A stretch of 64,000 nucleotides of DNA, from positions 33,271-97,270 of the forward strand of contig CAVOKZ010000034.1 of the NCBI GenBank assembly GCA_963696625.1, read 5' to 3'. This stretch comes from JAWVFN01 sp963696625 (GTDB lineage: Bacteria > Actinomycetota > Thermoleophilia > Solirubrobacterales > 70-9). The stretch's first letter is position 1. Each line of letters opens with the position of its first letter. The notes below the pieces were generated by a model that had not been told where the DNA came from, ran no database searches, and was given only the letters and a program-made list of their open reading frames with translations. Of the stretch, positions 7,911 to 16,667 are shown in pieces. Position numbers and translations under genes: made by a program.

Positions 7911-8783
7911 TTAGGAAGCGCTGAACTTCCAGCGCTTGCTCAGCGTCCGCGATCCGACCTGGACCGTGACCGATGCCTTGTACTTGCCCCGCTTCAGCGG
8001 CTTGATCGGGATCACGACTCCGCCGGGCGGAACGAAGGGCCCGAGCGACGGGTTGGTCGAATCGACGATCTTCAGCTTGATCTTGCTCGACTTCTTCTTC
8101 GACGCCGAGGCGTTCCGCGTTCGCTGCTTGACGCTCGCCGCGACGATGTGCGGCTTCACGGGCCCCAGCGGCAGCACGCCGTCGGCGAAGACGAAGATGT
8201 ACGGTCCGGTCGTCGTCCCCTGCTTGATCCCGACCAGCTCGCCCGGCGTGAACGGCCCCTCCGCCGCCACCTCGGCCGTGTAGATGTGCGACTTCGGTCC
8301 CGGGTAGGTGTAGAGCCGCGGCGCCGCGGGCTCGGCGCGACGCGGCTCGGCGAGCGCCACCGCGCAGCTGAACCCGAACGACTCGTTGTAGCCGCTGACC
8401 CCCAGCGATGGATCGAGCAGCTGGGCAAGGTGGATCGGCGCCGTCTCCCACGGATTGTCGTTGACCGTCGTCCACGGCCGCGCGCCGAAGGCGAGCACGG
8501 CGTGGTTGCCGGCGTCGTCGCCCGCCATCGTGTACGCGGGTCGGCCCGGCGCCTCGTCGTGGTCGAGGGTGTCGCCGTTGGAGTGCATGTAGTTGTTGTG
8601 CGCCGCACATCCGCCTGACAGCGCCTGGTTGTTGACGACCCCCGAGGGCAGGCCGTTGGCGCGCCGCTGCGCATTCAGATTCGAGATCGCGGTCGCGGCC
8701 GTGACCGCACCCGCGGCAGGCGCGATCGCCGACACCAGCAGCCCGGCGCCCAGCAAGGCAAGGATAAGACGTTTCCCCGGCAT
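7911..8783 (-). CDS. Secreted CAP/SCP-like domain protein
   Basis: 290 aa with a cleavable signal peptide (core LILALLGAGLLVSAIAP, site near AGAV). The N-terminal half looks like a CAP (SCP/PR-1) domain: ISNLNAQRRANGLPSG, AHNNYMHSNG and a central NPWETAPIHLAQLLDP. A C-terminal stretch (about 215-290) with lysine-rich ASKKKSSKIKLK and VTVQVGSRTLSKRWKF looks like a small beta domain. CAP proteins are extracellular with diverse or unknown activities. It runs away from leuS. Confidence 0.7.
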   Translation of the reverse strand: MPGKRLILALLGAGLLVSAIAPAAGAVTAATAISNLNAQRRANGLPSGVVNNQALSGGCAAHNNYMHSNGDTLDHDEAPGRPAYTMAGDDAGNHAVLAFGARPWTTVNDNPWETAPIHLAQLLDPSLGVSGYNESFGFSCAVALAEPRRAEPAAPRLYTYPGPKSHIYTAEVAAEGPFTPGELVGIKQGTTTGPYIFVFADGVLPLGPVKPHIVAASVKQRTRNASASKKKSSKIKLKIVDSTNPSLGPFVPPGGVVIPIKPLKRGKYKASVTVQVGSRTLSKRWKFSAS

Positions 8784-8890
8784 CCCTGAATTAGTCTAGA
8801 GCCGCCAGCGCGGCGTCGAGCGCCGGGCGTGCACACGGCTCGAGCCGTCTGCGCACGCGCCACGGGAGGGCCTCGGCTTCTGCCAGTCCG

Positions 8891-9043
8891 CTAACCGCCG
8901 GCTATGGAGTGCCGCATGACCACCGGCTCTGCGTCGGGCGGCAGCTCGTGCACGACCTCGGCCGAGCCGTCCGGGTGGCTGACGCTGGCGAGTATGCCGG
9001 CGTCGAGCTCACTGCGACGCATCGACCGCGGTCTCCTGCGCAT
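8891..9043 (-). CDS. Possible small protein, 50 aa
   Basis: A short frame in the gap between the CAP-like gene and leuS. It begins MRRRPRSMRRSELDAG and ends PVVMRHSIAGG. A GGAGG ribosome binding site lies six bases upstream of the ATG, and the composition matches neighbouring real proteins. I recognise no family. The rest of the gap (8784-8890, 9044-9149) shows nothing definite. Confidence 0.35.
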   Translation of the reverse strand: MRRRPRSMRRSELDAGILASVSHPDGSAEVVHELPPDAEPVVMRHSIAGG

Positions 9044-9149
9044 CCCGATCCTCCGCCGTCCAGCTCGCGGGCTCGGTGTGGCCCGTGCGATCGAGTCCGA
9101 TCAGGCGTGACACTCCAGGGAGCCTACCGGCCGACCTAGACTCCGCCTG

Positions 9150-11679
9150 GTGAGCAGCTACGACCCACACGCGATCGAGCGTAGGTGGCAGGCCGTCTGG
9201 GCCGACGAGGAGACCTGGAAGGTCGCCGGTCCCGGCGAGCCCGGTCACGATGAATCGAAGCCGAAGAGCTACGTGCTCGAGATGCTGCCCTACCCGTCGG
9301 GTGAGCCCCACGTCGGCCACCTCAAGTGCTACGCGGTCGGCGACGCGATCGCCCATTTCCAGCGCCGCCACGGCTTCCAGGTCATGCACCCGATGGGCTA
9401 CGACGCCTTCGGGCTGCCCGCCGAGAACAACGCGATCAAGACCGGCGAGCCCCCGCGGGTCGCGACCGAGAAGTCGATCGACTCGTTTCGCAAGCAGTTC
9501 ATGGAGTGGGGGATCTCGATCGACTGGTCGCGCGAGATCGGCACCCACGAGCCCTCCTACTACCGCTGGACGCAGTGGATCTTCCTCAAGCTTTTCGAGC
9601 GCGGCCTCGCCTACCGCACCGAGGCCGCGGTCAAGTGGTGCCCCAACGACCAGACCGTGCTCGCCAACGAGCAGGTGGTCGACGGGCATTGCGAGCGCTG
9701 CGGCCACCTGGTCGAGCAGCGCCAGCTCGAGCAGTGGTTCTTCAAGATCACCGACTACGCCGACCGCCTGCTCGCCGACTTCGGGCTGCTCGAGGACTGG
9801 CCCGAGAACGTGATCACGATGCAGCGCAACTGGATCGGCCGCTCCGAGGGCGCCGAGGTGGTCTTCCGCTGCGAGGAGATCGGCCTCGACTTCCCGGTGT
9901 TCACGACGCGGCCGGACACGCTGTTCGGCGCGACCTTCTTCGTGCTCGCCCCCGAGCACCCGCTGATCGACCAGCTCGTCGCCGGAACCGAGAACGAGCA
10001 GGCGGTCCACGACTACGTCAACGAGGCGGTCCGCGAGTCCTCGGCCGACCGCGGCGACGCCGACCGGCCCAAGACCGGCGTGCCGCTGGGGCGCTCGGTA
10101 GTCAATCCCGTAAACGGGGAGAGCATCCCGATGTTCGTCGCCGACTACGTGCTGATGGAGTACGGGACGGGCGCGATCATGGCGGTTCCGGGGCACGACC
10201 TCCGCGACTACGAGTTCGCCAAGGCCTTCGACCTGCCGGTCGAGCGCGTGATCGAGGGCGAGGACCCGGAGGTGGCCCGGGAAGACGGTCTGCCCTATCC
10301 CGGCGACGGGCCGATGGTCAACTCCGGGCGCTTCGACGGCCAGAACAACCGCGAGGCCTATGAGGAGATCGCCGAGTGGCTGGCCTCCGAGGGCCGCGGC
10401 GAAAAGACCGTCCACTACCGCCTCCGCGACTGGCTGGTCTCGCGCCAGCGCTACTGGGGCGCGCCGATCCCGATCGTCTATTGCGAGAAGGACGGCATGG
10501 TCCCGGTGCCGGAGGAGGAGCTGCCGGTCGAGTTGCCGGAGATCGAGGACTACGCGCCGAAGGGCAAGAGCCCGCTGGCGGCGGCCGAGGACTGGGTCAA
10601 CGCGACCTGCCCCAAGTGCGGCGGGCCGGCGACGCGCGAGACCGACACGATGGACACCTTCGTCGATTCGTCCTGGTACTTCCTGCGCTACCTCGACCCG
10701 CGCAGCGCCGAGGCCGCGTTCGCTCCCGAGAAGGCCGACTACTGGATGCCGGTCGACCAGTACATCGGCGGCGTCGAGCACGCGATCCTCCACCTGCTGT
10801 ACGCGCGCTTCTTCACCAAGGCGCTGGCCGACATCGGCGCGCTCGAGGTCCAGGAGCCGTTCGCGCGCCTCTTCACCCAGGGGATGATCACCCGCGACGG
10901 GGCGAAGATGTCGAAGTCGAAGGGCAACACGGTGAGCCCGGCCGAGTACGTGGCGAAGTTCGGCGCCGACGCCGCCCGAGCGTACATCTGCTTCATGGGC
11001 CCGCCCGAGCGCGGCGGCGACTGGAGCGACGAGGGAGTTGCCGGTGTCTCACGGTTCCTGAGCAGGCTGTGGCGGCTCTGCGAAGAGGTGGTCTCCAAGA
11101 CGGCTTCGCCATCAACCGCCGCCTCCTCCGCTTCGCGTCCGGGCGCGGCGGCGGAGGGTTCCGGCGGGGTCGACCGAATCAGCCGTGAGCTTCTGCAGAA
11201 GGCCCACTGGGCGATCGACAAGGTCACCGCCGACTTCAACCGCGACTTCCAGTTCAACACCGCGATCTCGGCGGTGATGGAGCTCGTCAACAAGGCCTAC
11301 GAGCTCAAGGACGGGCTCTACGGCTCTCCCGAGGGCGATGCCGCGCTCCGCTTCGCGACGTCAACCGCCGCCTCGCTGCTGTTCCCGTTCGCCCCGCACA
11401 TGGGCTCGGAGGTCTACGAGCGGATCGAGGGCGCCCGCGTCTGGGAGCAGCCGTGGCCGAAGGCGGACCCGGCGTTCCTGGAGAGCGACACCTTCACCCT
11501 CGTGCTCCAGGTCAACGGCAAGCTCCGCGACCGCATAGAGGCCCCTGCCGGCGCCGGGGAGCCGGAGCTGCTCGAGCTTCGCCCACGCGAGCGACAAGGT
11601 CAGCCGGCACGTTGACGGCAAGGACGTCGTCAAGGAGGTCGTCGTGCCCGGCAAGCTCGTCAACATCGTCGTTCGCTGA
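9150..11679 (+). CDS. leuS: Leucyl-tRNA synthetase (one-base frameshift near the 3' end)
   Basis: Charges tRNA-Leu. Class I signatures are present: HIGH-type PSGEPHVGHLKCY (about 50-62), zinc-like CERCGHL, an editing domain (TTRPDTLFGATFF, YGTGAIMAVPGHD) and KMSKSKGN (about 588). Frame 1 stops at 11615, but the true C-terminus continues in the next frame (SDKVSRHVDGKDVVKEVVVP...LVNIVVR) to TGA 11677. The fault is one extra T in GAGCTTCGCC (11574-11583), where GAGCTCGCC would restore the frame. Residues from about 655 include a dispersed-element insert (SSASRPG...GGVDR). The enzyme is essential, so a sequence error is likelier than a pseudogene. Confidence 0.95.
11122..11181 (+). repeat. Dispersed coding-compatible short element, copy in leuS
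   Basis: Two conserved blocks, CTCCTCCGCTTCGCGTCCGG (from 11123) and GGCGGGGTCGACCG (from 11164), are about 20 bp apart. They encode SSASRPG...GGVDR within leuS without breaking the frame. The same two-block pattern occurs in comEC and, inverted, near 61.85-61.9 kb. Confidence 0.6.
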
Positions 11680-11716
11680 CAACTCCCGGGCTTCGGTCTG
11701 CTAGAAACCGGCGCGC

Positions 11717-12115
11717 ATGCTCGTTCGGCGGCTCGCGGAGGCACCCTCAGAAGACTGGCACCAGCTCAGGACCCGGATCCTGATGGACGCTGGAGAGCTC
11801 GGCTCGCGCCACCTCTCGGTCGCCTGGATCGAGGTTCCCGCCGGCTCCGAGCAGGAGCTCCATTCCCACGAGGAAGCCGAACAGGCCTACATCGTCGTCC
11901 GGGGCCGCGGCGTGATGACCGCCGCCGGCGACGCCCAGGAGCTCGGTGAGGGAGACCTGGCGCTGATCTCGCCGGCCACCGACCACTCGATCTCCAACAA
12001 CGGCGACGGCGAGCTCTGCTGCATCTCGGTCCAGTCGCCGCCGGTGACGCTTTCCGAGGTTTTCGGCTCGCAGCTCGCCGCCGACGTCGCCGGCGCCTAC
12101 GAAGACGACGAGTAG
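11717..12115 (+). CDS. Cupin-domain protein
   Basis: 132 aa single cupin barrel. Motif 1 is HSHEEAEQAYIVVRGRG (metal-binding His-His-Glu pattern), and motif 2 lies near GEGDLALISPATDHSI. Small cupins may be metal enzymes or sensors; the sequence does not specify which. It lies directly ahead of the acylphosphatase and is probably co-transcribed with it. Confidence 0.8.
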   Translation: MLVRRLAEAPSEDWHQLRTRILMDAGELGSRHLSVAWIEVPAGSEQELHSHEEAEQAYIVVRGRGVMTAAGDAQELGEGDLALISPATDHSISNNGDGELCCISVQSPPVTLSEVFGSQLAADVAGAYEDDE

Positions 12116-12374
12116 ACGCCGGATCCTCGCCCGCGGCCGCGTCCAGGGCGTGTTCTTTCGCGACTCGGTTCGCCGCGCCGCCGAGGATGCCGGCGTCTCG
12201 GGCTGGGTCACCAACCGCGACGACGGTGCGGTCGAGGCGGTATTCGAGGGCGACGCGGGCGCGGTCGAGCGCCTGGTCGAGCTCTGCCGCCGTGGCCCGG
12301 GGAGGGCTGAGGTCGAGAGCCTCGATGTCGCCGAGGAGGAGCCCGAGGGCCTGAGCGGCTTCCGCATCGTCTGA
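12114..12374 (+). CDS. Acylphosphatase (start codon missing)
   Basis: Hydrolyses acyl phosphates. The family core RGRVQGVFFRDSV holds the catalytic Arg, and GWVTNRDDGAVEAVFEGD holds the catalytic Asn. Homology begins near 12117 (RRILARG), but no ATG, GTG or TTG occurs in frame between the stop at 12045 and GTG 12150, which would cut into the active site. The frame overlaps the cupin stop (GAGTAGACG). A GTGAGACG there would give a normal coupled start, so one missing G is a simple explanation. Start coordinate is approximate. Confidence 0.82.
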   Translation, partial: RRRILARGRVQGVFFRDSVRRAAEDAGVSGWVTNRDDGAVEAVFEGDAGAVERLVELCRRGPGRAEVESLDVAEEEPEGLSGFRIV

Positions 12375-12386
12375 GTCGCGCTTTCC

Positions 12387-13004
12387 TTGCAGAGCGAGCG
12401 CCATCGGCGCGGCGGGCGCGGGGACGATCGCCCGGTGCCGGAGCTGAGCCGCTCGCAACTCCTCGTCTATGGCGCTGTCGCCGTTGCCCTGCTGCTGCTC
12501 GGCGCGCGCTGGATCCGCGCTGCCGATGACGGCGCCCCGCCCGCCTCGGGCGGGGTGAGCTTCGCCGCCGACTCCTCGCCTGACGCCGGCGGCGGGGGAG
12601 ACGTCGTCGTCCACGTCGCCGGCGCCGTGCGCAAGCCCGGGGTCTACACGCTGCCGGCCGGCTCGCGGGTCGCCGACGCGGTCAAGCGCGCCGGCGGCGT
12701 CTCCCGTGACGGAACCCAGGACGCGATCAACCTCGCGGCGCGGCTCAGTGACGGCCAGCAGATCGTCGTCCCCTCGGGGCAGCCGGGCGCGACCGCCGCG
12801 ACCGCCGTGGACGCGCCGATCAGCCTCGGCGGCGCCACGGTCGAGCAGCTCGACACGGTCGAGGGCATCGGCCCGGTCACCGCGCAGAAGATCGTCGACT
12901 ACCGCGACCAGCACGGCGGCTTCTCCTCGATCGAGGAGCTCGACCAGGTCCCGGGCATCGGCCCCGCGACGATGGAGGCGCTCACGAGCCGGCTCCAGCC
13001 TTGA
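12387..13004 (+). CDS. comEA: ComEA-type DNA-binding competence protein
   Basis: 205 aa. One membrane anchor (LLVYGAVAVALLLLGARW, about 24-41) precedes a SLBB domain (VVVHVAGAVRKPGVYTLPAG) and a helix-hairpin-helix pair (LDTVEGIGPVTAQKIVDYR, LDQVPGIGPATMEALTSRL). It binds double-stranded DNA at the membrane during uptake. The start is uncertain (TTG 12387 or GTG 12435). It overlaps comEC by 4 bp. Confidence 0.93.
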   Translation: MQSERHRRGGRGDDRPVPELSRSQLLVYGAVAVALLLLGARWIRAADDGAPPASGGVSFAADSSPDAGGGGDVVVHVAGAVRKPGVYTLPAGSRVADAVKRAGGVSRDGTQDAINLAARLSDGQQIVVPSGQPGATAATAVDAPISLGGATVEQLDTVEGIGPVTAQKIVDYRDQHGGFSSIEELDQVPGIGPATMEALTSRLQP

Positions 13005-15286
13005 GCGATCCCGAGGCGGCCGCCGGGCTCGCGCTGCTCGGCTTCAGCGCCGCCGGGCTCGTCGCGGTCCAGCTCCATGGCCGGTCGCGGTGGCCGCGGA
13101 TCGCTGCGGCCGGATTCGTCACCGCCACGCTCGCGCTCGGGCTCGGCGCCGCGAGGCTCGAGGCGATCGACTCGGGTGCCTTCCGCGGCGCCACCGGGCG
13201 CGCGGCGAGCGCCACCGGCTTCGTCGTCTCGGTGCCGCGCCGCTCGCACGGCGAGGTGCGGGTCGAGGTCTCGACGCCCGAGGGCAAGCTGCTGCTCGCC
13301 GCCCACGAGCCGGTGCCCGAGCTCGCCGTCGGCGCCGAGGTGCGCGCGAGCGGTGTCCTCGCCCCACCCGATCCGTACCTGCTCGCACTGCTGCGCCGCC
13401 ACGGGATCGCCGCGGCGCTGCGCACCGAGGCGATCGAGCCGACCGGCGCCCGCCGCGGAGGATTCGCCGGGCTGCTCGACGCGATCCGCGCCCGCGCCGA
13501 GGCGGCGCTCGGCGACGGCATGCGCGAGCCGCAGGCGGCGCTGGCCCGGGGCTTCGTCCTCGGCGAGGACGACCGCATCGACCCGCAGACGGTCGACGAG
13601 TTCAAGGGCTCGGGCCTCCAGCACCACCTCGCGGTCAGCGGTGAGAACATCCTCCTGCTCGCGGTGCTGGCGATGCCGCTGCTGGCGCTGGCCGGCCTCG
13701 GCCTCCGCGGGCGCCTGCTCTGCGTACTGATCCTGATCGCGATCTACGTGCCGGTCGCCGGCGGCGGGGCGTCGATCCAGCGCGCGGGGGTGATGGGGGC
13801 CGCCGGGGTGGTGGCGCTGCTCGAGGGCCGGCCTCGCTCGCGCGTCTACGCGGTGCTGCTCGCCGTCTTCGCGACGCTGCTGGGAAACCCGCGCGCGGCC
13901 GGCGACGTCGGCTGGCAGCTCAGCTTCGCCGCGGTGATCGGGATCTTCCTCTGGGCGCGGCGGATCGCGCGGTTGCTGCCCGGCGGCGAGGGCGGCGGCT
14001 GGCGCCGCGCCCTCGCCGAGGGTGTGGCGATGACGATCGCGGCGACGGTGGCGACGGCGCCGCTGATGGCCCACGACTTCGAGCGGATCTCGCTGACGAC
14101 GCTGCCCGCAAACGTCCTGGCGCTGCCGGCGATCGCGCCCGCGATGTGGCTGGGGATGCTGGTCGGCGGCGCCGGCCAGCTGCCATTCGTCCCGGTCGCG
14201 CCGCTGAACGCGGTCAACCAGCTCGTGCTCGCCTACATCGAGCAGGTCGCCCACTGGTTCGGATCTCCCGGCTGGGCGACGGCGCCGGTGCGGCTCGCCG
14301 GCGTGGTCGCGGTGGTGGCCGCTTATGCGGCCGTTGTCTCGGCGATGTGGCTGGGGCTTCGGGCCGCCGAGCGCCGAGGGCGCACCCGGCCTCGGTGGCG
14401 CCCGGGTCGTGCCGCCGCGCTCGCCGGCGTCGCCGTCCTCCTGGCGCTGGCCGGATCGTGGGCCCGTCACGGCGCGCCTGCGAGCTCGCAGAGCAACGCC
14501 CTGCGCGTCTCGATTCTCGACGTCGGCCAGGGGGACGCGATCCTCCTGCGCCCGCCCGGATCCGATCCCGTGCTCGTCGACGGCGGCCCGCCGGGCGACG
14601 GCATCACCGATCTGCTCGCGGCGCACGGCGTCGAGCGCCTCGCGGAGGCGATCGTCACCCACCCGCAGAGCGATCACGAGGCCGGGGTGATCGACGTGCT
14701 CGGCTCAGAGCCGGTCGCCGAGGTCGGCTATGGAGAGCCGGACGCGGCCCTGGCCGGCGCCGCGGCGGCGGCCGGGGCCAGGACGCTGCCGCTCGCCGAG
14801 GGCGATCAGCTCAGCTTCGGAGACCTCCAGCTCACCGTGCTGTGGCCGCCGCGGGAGCCATTAGCCGGCGACTCCTCCGCTTCGCGTCCGGGGTCGCCGG
14901 GGGTCAGCAGCGGCGGGGTGGACCGTACCGGCCCTACTGATCCAAACGCGCGCGCCCTCGTGATCCGAGCCGACTGGCGCCACTTCTCGATCCTGCTCAC
15001 CGCCGACGCCGAGCAGGAGCTCGCTCCCGTTCAGACCGGCGCCGTCGACGTGCTCAAGGTCGCCCACCACGGCAGCGCCGACGCCGGGCTCGACCACCTG
15101 CTCGAGACCAGCGTCCCCGACCTCGCGGTGATCTCGGTCGGCGAGGGCAACTCCTACGGCCACCCAACCCCCGAGACGCTCGCCGACCTCGCCGAGCACC
15201 GCGTCCCGCTGCTGCGCACCGACGAGGACGGGACGATCGAGATCTCAGCCGACGACCGCGGCTGGCGCGTCGACTCCGGCGGCTAG
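13001..15286 (+). CDS. comEC: ComEC/Rec2 DNA-uptake channel protein
   Basis: 761 aa. It has an N-terminal DUF4131-like region, the Competence membrane domain (from LARGFVLGEDDRI and LQHHLAVSGENILLL through several helices) and a C-terminal metallo-beta-lactamase-like domain. That domain has VSILDVGQGDAILLRPPG, THPQSDHEAG, and VLKVAHHGSADAG. It transports one DNA strand into the cytosol. In the MBL domain an insert of about 22 residues (SSASRPGSPG...GGVDRTG) interrupts LAGDPNARAL; it comes from a dispersed short element. TTG start coupled to comEA. Confidence 0.93.
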   Translation: MSDPEAAAGLALLGFSAAGLVAVQLHGRSRWPRIAAAGFVTATLALGLGAARLEAIDSGAFRGATGRAASATGFVVSVPRRSHGEVRVEVSTPEGKLLLAAHEPVPELAVGAEVRASGVLAPPDPYLLALLRRHGIAAALRTEAIEPTGARRGGFAGLLDAIRARAEAALGDGMREPQAALARGFVLGEDDRIDPQTVDEFKGSGLQHHLAVSGENILLLAVLAMPLLALAGLGLRGRLLCVLILIAIYVPVAGGGASIQRAGVMGAAGVVALLEGRPRSRVYAVLLAVFATLLGNPRAAGDVGWQLSFAAVIGIFLWARRIARLLPGGEGGGWRRALAEGVAMTIAATVATAPLMAHDFERISLTTLPANVLALPAIAPAMWLGMLVGGAGQLPFVPVAPLNAVNQLVLAYIEQVAHWFGSPGWATAPVRLAGVVAVVAAYAAVVSAMWLGLRAAERRGRTRPRWRPGRAAALAGVAVLLALAGSWARHGAPASSQSNALRVSILDVGQGDAILLRPPGSDPVLVDGGPPGDGITDLLAAHGVERLAEAIVTHPQSDHEAGVIDVLGSEPVAEVGYGEPDAALAGAAAAAGARTLPLAEGDQLSFGDLQLTVLWPPREPLAGDSSASRPGSPGVSSGGVDRTGPTDPNARALVIRADWRHFSILLTADAEQELAPVQTGAVDVLKVAHHGSADAGLDHLLETSVPDLAVISVGEGNSYGHPTPETLADLAEHRVPLLRTDEDGTIEISADDRGWRVDSGG
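14872..14927 (+). repeat. Dispersed coding-compatible short element, copy in comEC
   Basis: Blocks CTCCTCCGCTTCGCGTCCGG (14872-14891) and GGCGGGGTGGACCG (near 14912-14925) lie in frame between codons for LAGD and DPNARAL. The flanks GAC/GAT hint at a 3-bp duplication of the insertion site. Confidence 0.6.
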
Positions 15287-15291
15287 TGTCT

Positions 15292-15347
15292 AGCGACCAG
15301 CGACCAGCGACCAGCGACCAGCGACCAGCGACCAGCGACCAGCGACC
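15292..15347 (+). repeat. 7-bp tandem repeat, 8 copies, at comEC/holA junction
   Basis: Eight perfect copies of AGCGACC lie between the comEC stop and the holA ATG, followed by GAACCCGATGCCCGA. Because 7 is not a multiple of 3, every forward frame reads the same heptapeptide cycle S-D-Q-R-P-A-T with no stop. A GTG at 15286 could start holA with this as an N-terminal extension. Confidence 0.95.
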
Positions 15348-15354
15348 GAACCCG

Positions 15355-16320
15355 ATGCCCGAAATGAAACCCGCCTACCTCTTCAGCGGCGACGACGAAG
15401 CGAAGCTCGCCGCGACCCGCGGGCGCCTGCGAGCGCGCGCGGAGCGCGAGGGCGGCCCGGGCGCGCTGGAGACCTTCACCGGCGAGGGCCGCTCGGGCCC
15501 CGACCCCGATGCGCTGATCGCCTCGATGCCGGCGATGTCGCTGACCGCCGAGCGCCGATATCTGCTTGCCGACGGGGTCGAGTCGTGGGGCAAGTCACAG
15601 ACGGGTCGCGTCGCCACGGCGCTCGGCGCGACCCCCGAGGCGACGACGATCGTGCTGATCGCCCACGGCAAGGCGCCGGCCGCCCTCGCCAAGGCCGTCA
15701 AGGCCGCGGGTGGAGAGGCGATCGCCTACGAGGCGCCGAAGGCGCGCCAGATCCCGGCGAAGCTCGTCGCCGAGGCCAAGCAGCGCGGCTTCGCGCTCGA
15801 GCCCGACGCCGCCCGGATGCTGGTCGAGCGCCTCGGCGCCAACCCGCTGCGGCTCTCAAACGAGCTCGACCGGCTCGCGCTCTGGACCGGCGAGGGCGGG
15901 AACGTCACCGCCGAGGACCTCAACGCGATGATCGCCGACACCACCGAGCAGGCGGTCTGGTCGCTGGCCGACGCCGTCGTCGAGGGCGATCAGGCCGGCT
16001 CACTGGCGATCGCCGAGACGCTGATCGGCCAGGGCGAGAGCGTCAACGGGCTCTCCTACATGCTCTCCTCGCGCCTGCGCGCCGCCGCCAAGGCGGCGGG
16101 CGAGCTCGAGGCGGGGAAATCGCCGAAGCAAGTCGCCGACGGGCTGAAGATGCACCCGTATGCAGCGAAGATGCTGGTCAAGCGGCTCGGCGACCGCTCT
16201 TCGAAGCAGCTCCGCGACGCGGTGGGCGCCGTCGCCGACCTGGAGATGTGGTGCCGGGGGGGGTCCGACTACACCGAGGACGTCGCCCTGACGCTCGCAC
16301 TCAAGCGCGCAACAGTCTGA
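15355..16320 (+). CDS. holA: DNA polymerase III delta subunit (clamp loader)
   Basis: About 321 aa, HolA family, which opens the sliding clamp. The conserved start is KPAYLFSGDDEAKLAATRGRL. The middle has FALEPDAARMLVERLGANPLRLSNELDRLAL, and the C-terminal lid region has YMLSSRLRAAAKAAGELE and HPYAAKMLVKRL. I choose ATG 15355 (MPEMKPAYLF); ATG 15364 or GTG 15286 are alternatives, the last adding a 23-residue repeat-encoded extension. comEA-comEC-holA-rpsT is a conserved order. Confidence 0.93.
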   Translation: MPEMKPAYLFSGDDEAKLAATRGRLRARAEREGGPGALETFTGEGRSGPDPDALIASMPAMSLTAERRYLLADGVESWGKSQTGRVATALGATPEATTIVLIAHGKAPAALAKAVKAAGGEAIAYEAPKARQIPAKLVAEAKQRGFALEPDAARMLVERLGANPLRLSNELDRLALWTGEGGNVTAEDLNAMIADTTEQAVWSLADAVVEGDQAGSLAIAETLIGQGESVNGLSYMLSSRLRAAAKAAGELEAGKSPKQVADGLKMHPYAAKMLVKRLGDRSSKQLRDAVGAVADLEMWCRGGSDYTEDVALTLALKRATV

Positions 16321-16366
16321 CCGTCGTATCCGCGCAGGGCGAAGCCCGAGGAGATGCGGCTCTATG

Positions 16367-16627
16367 TCAGCTCTTGGGAAGCAGGCGGGCGGCCCTGGCC
16401 TTCTTGCGGGCGCCGGTGTTGCGGTGCAAGGCGCCCTTCTGCACGGCCTTGTCGATGCGCGAGACGAGGGCGTTGTGAGCCGTGGCGATCGTCGAGGAAT
16501 CGCCGCCGGAGACCGCGTCCTCGAGCCTGCGGAAGGCGGTCTTGACCGCGCTCACGAAACGCAGGTTCTCTTGCCGCTCGCGGGCGGTTCGGGCGATTCG
16601 CTTCTCTTGCGATGCGATATTGGCCAT
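16367..16627 (-). CDS. rpsT: 30S ribosomal protein S20
   Basis: 86 aa, the usual S20 length: MANIASQEKRIARTARERQ, then RIDKAVQKGALHRNTGARKKARA. It binds 16S rRNA in the 30S body. It is convergent with holA (46 bp apart, with a short GGGC-GAA-GCCC hairpin at 16337-16347) and divergent from murJ, sharing only 40 bp of upstream DNA. Confidence 0.98.
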   Translation of the reverse strand: MANIASQEKRIARTARERQENLRFVSAVKTAFRRLEDAVSGGDSSTIATAHNALVSRIDKAVQKGALHRNTGARKKARAARLLPKS

Positions 16628-16667
16628 GGCGGGACCCGCTTGACGGGCGGCGAATGAGAATACAGAT

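Noticed and set aside
16337..16347. Terminator between holA and rpsT
   Set aside because: The GGGC-GAA-GCCC stem is only 4 bp with no T-run; too weak to list on its own.
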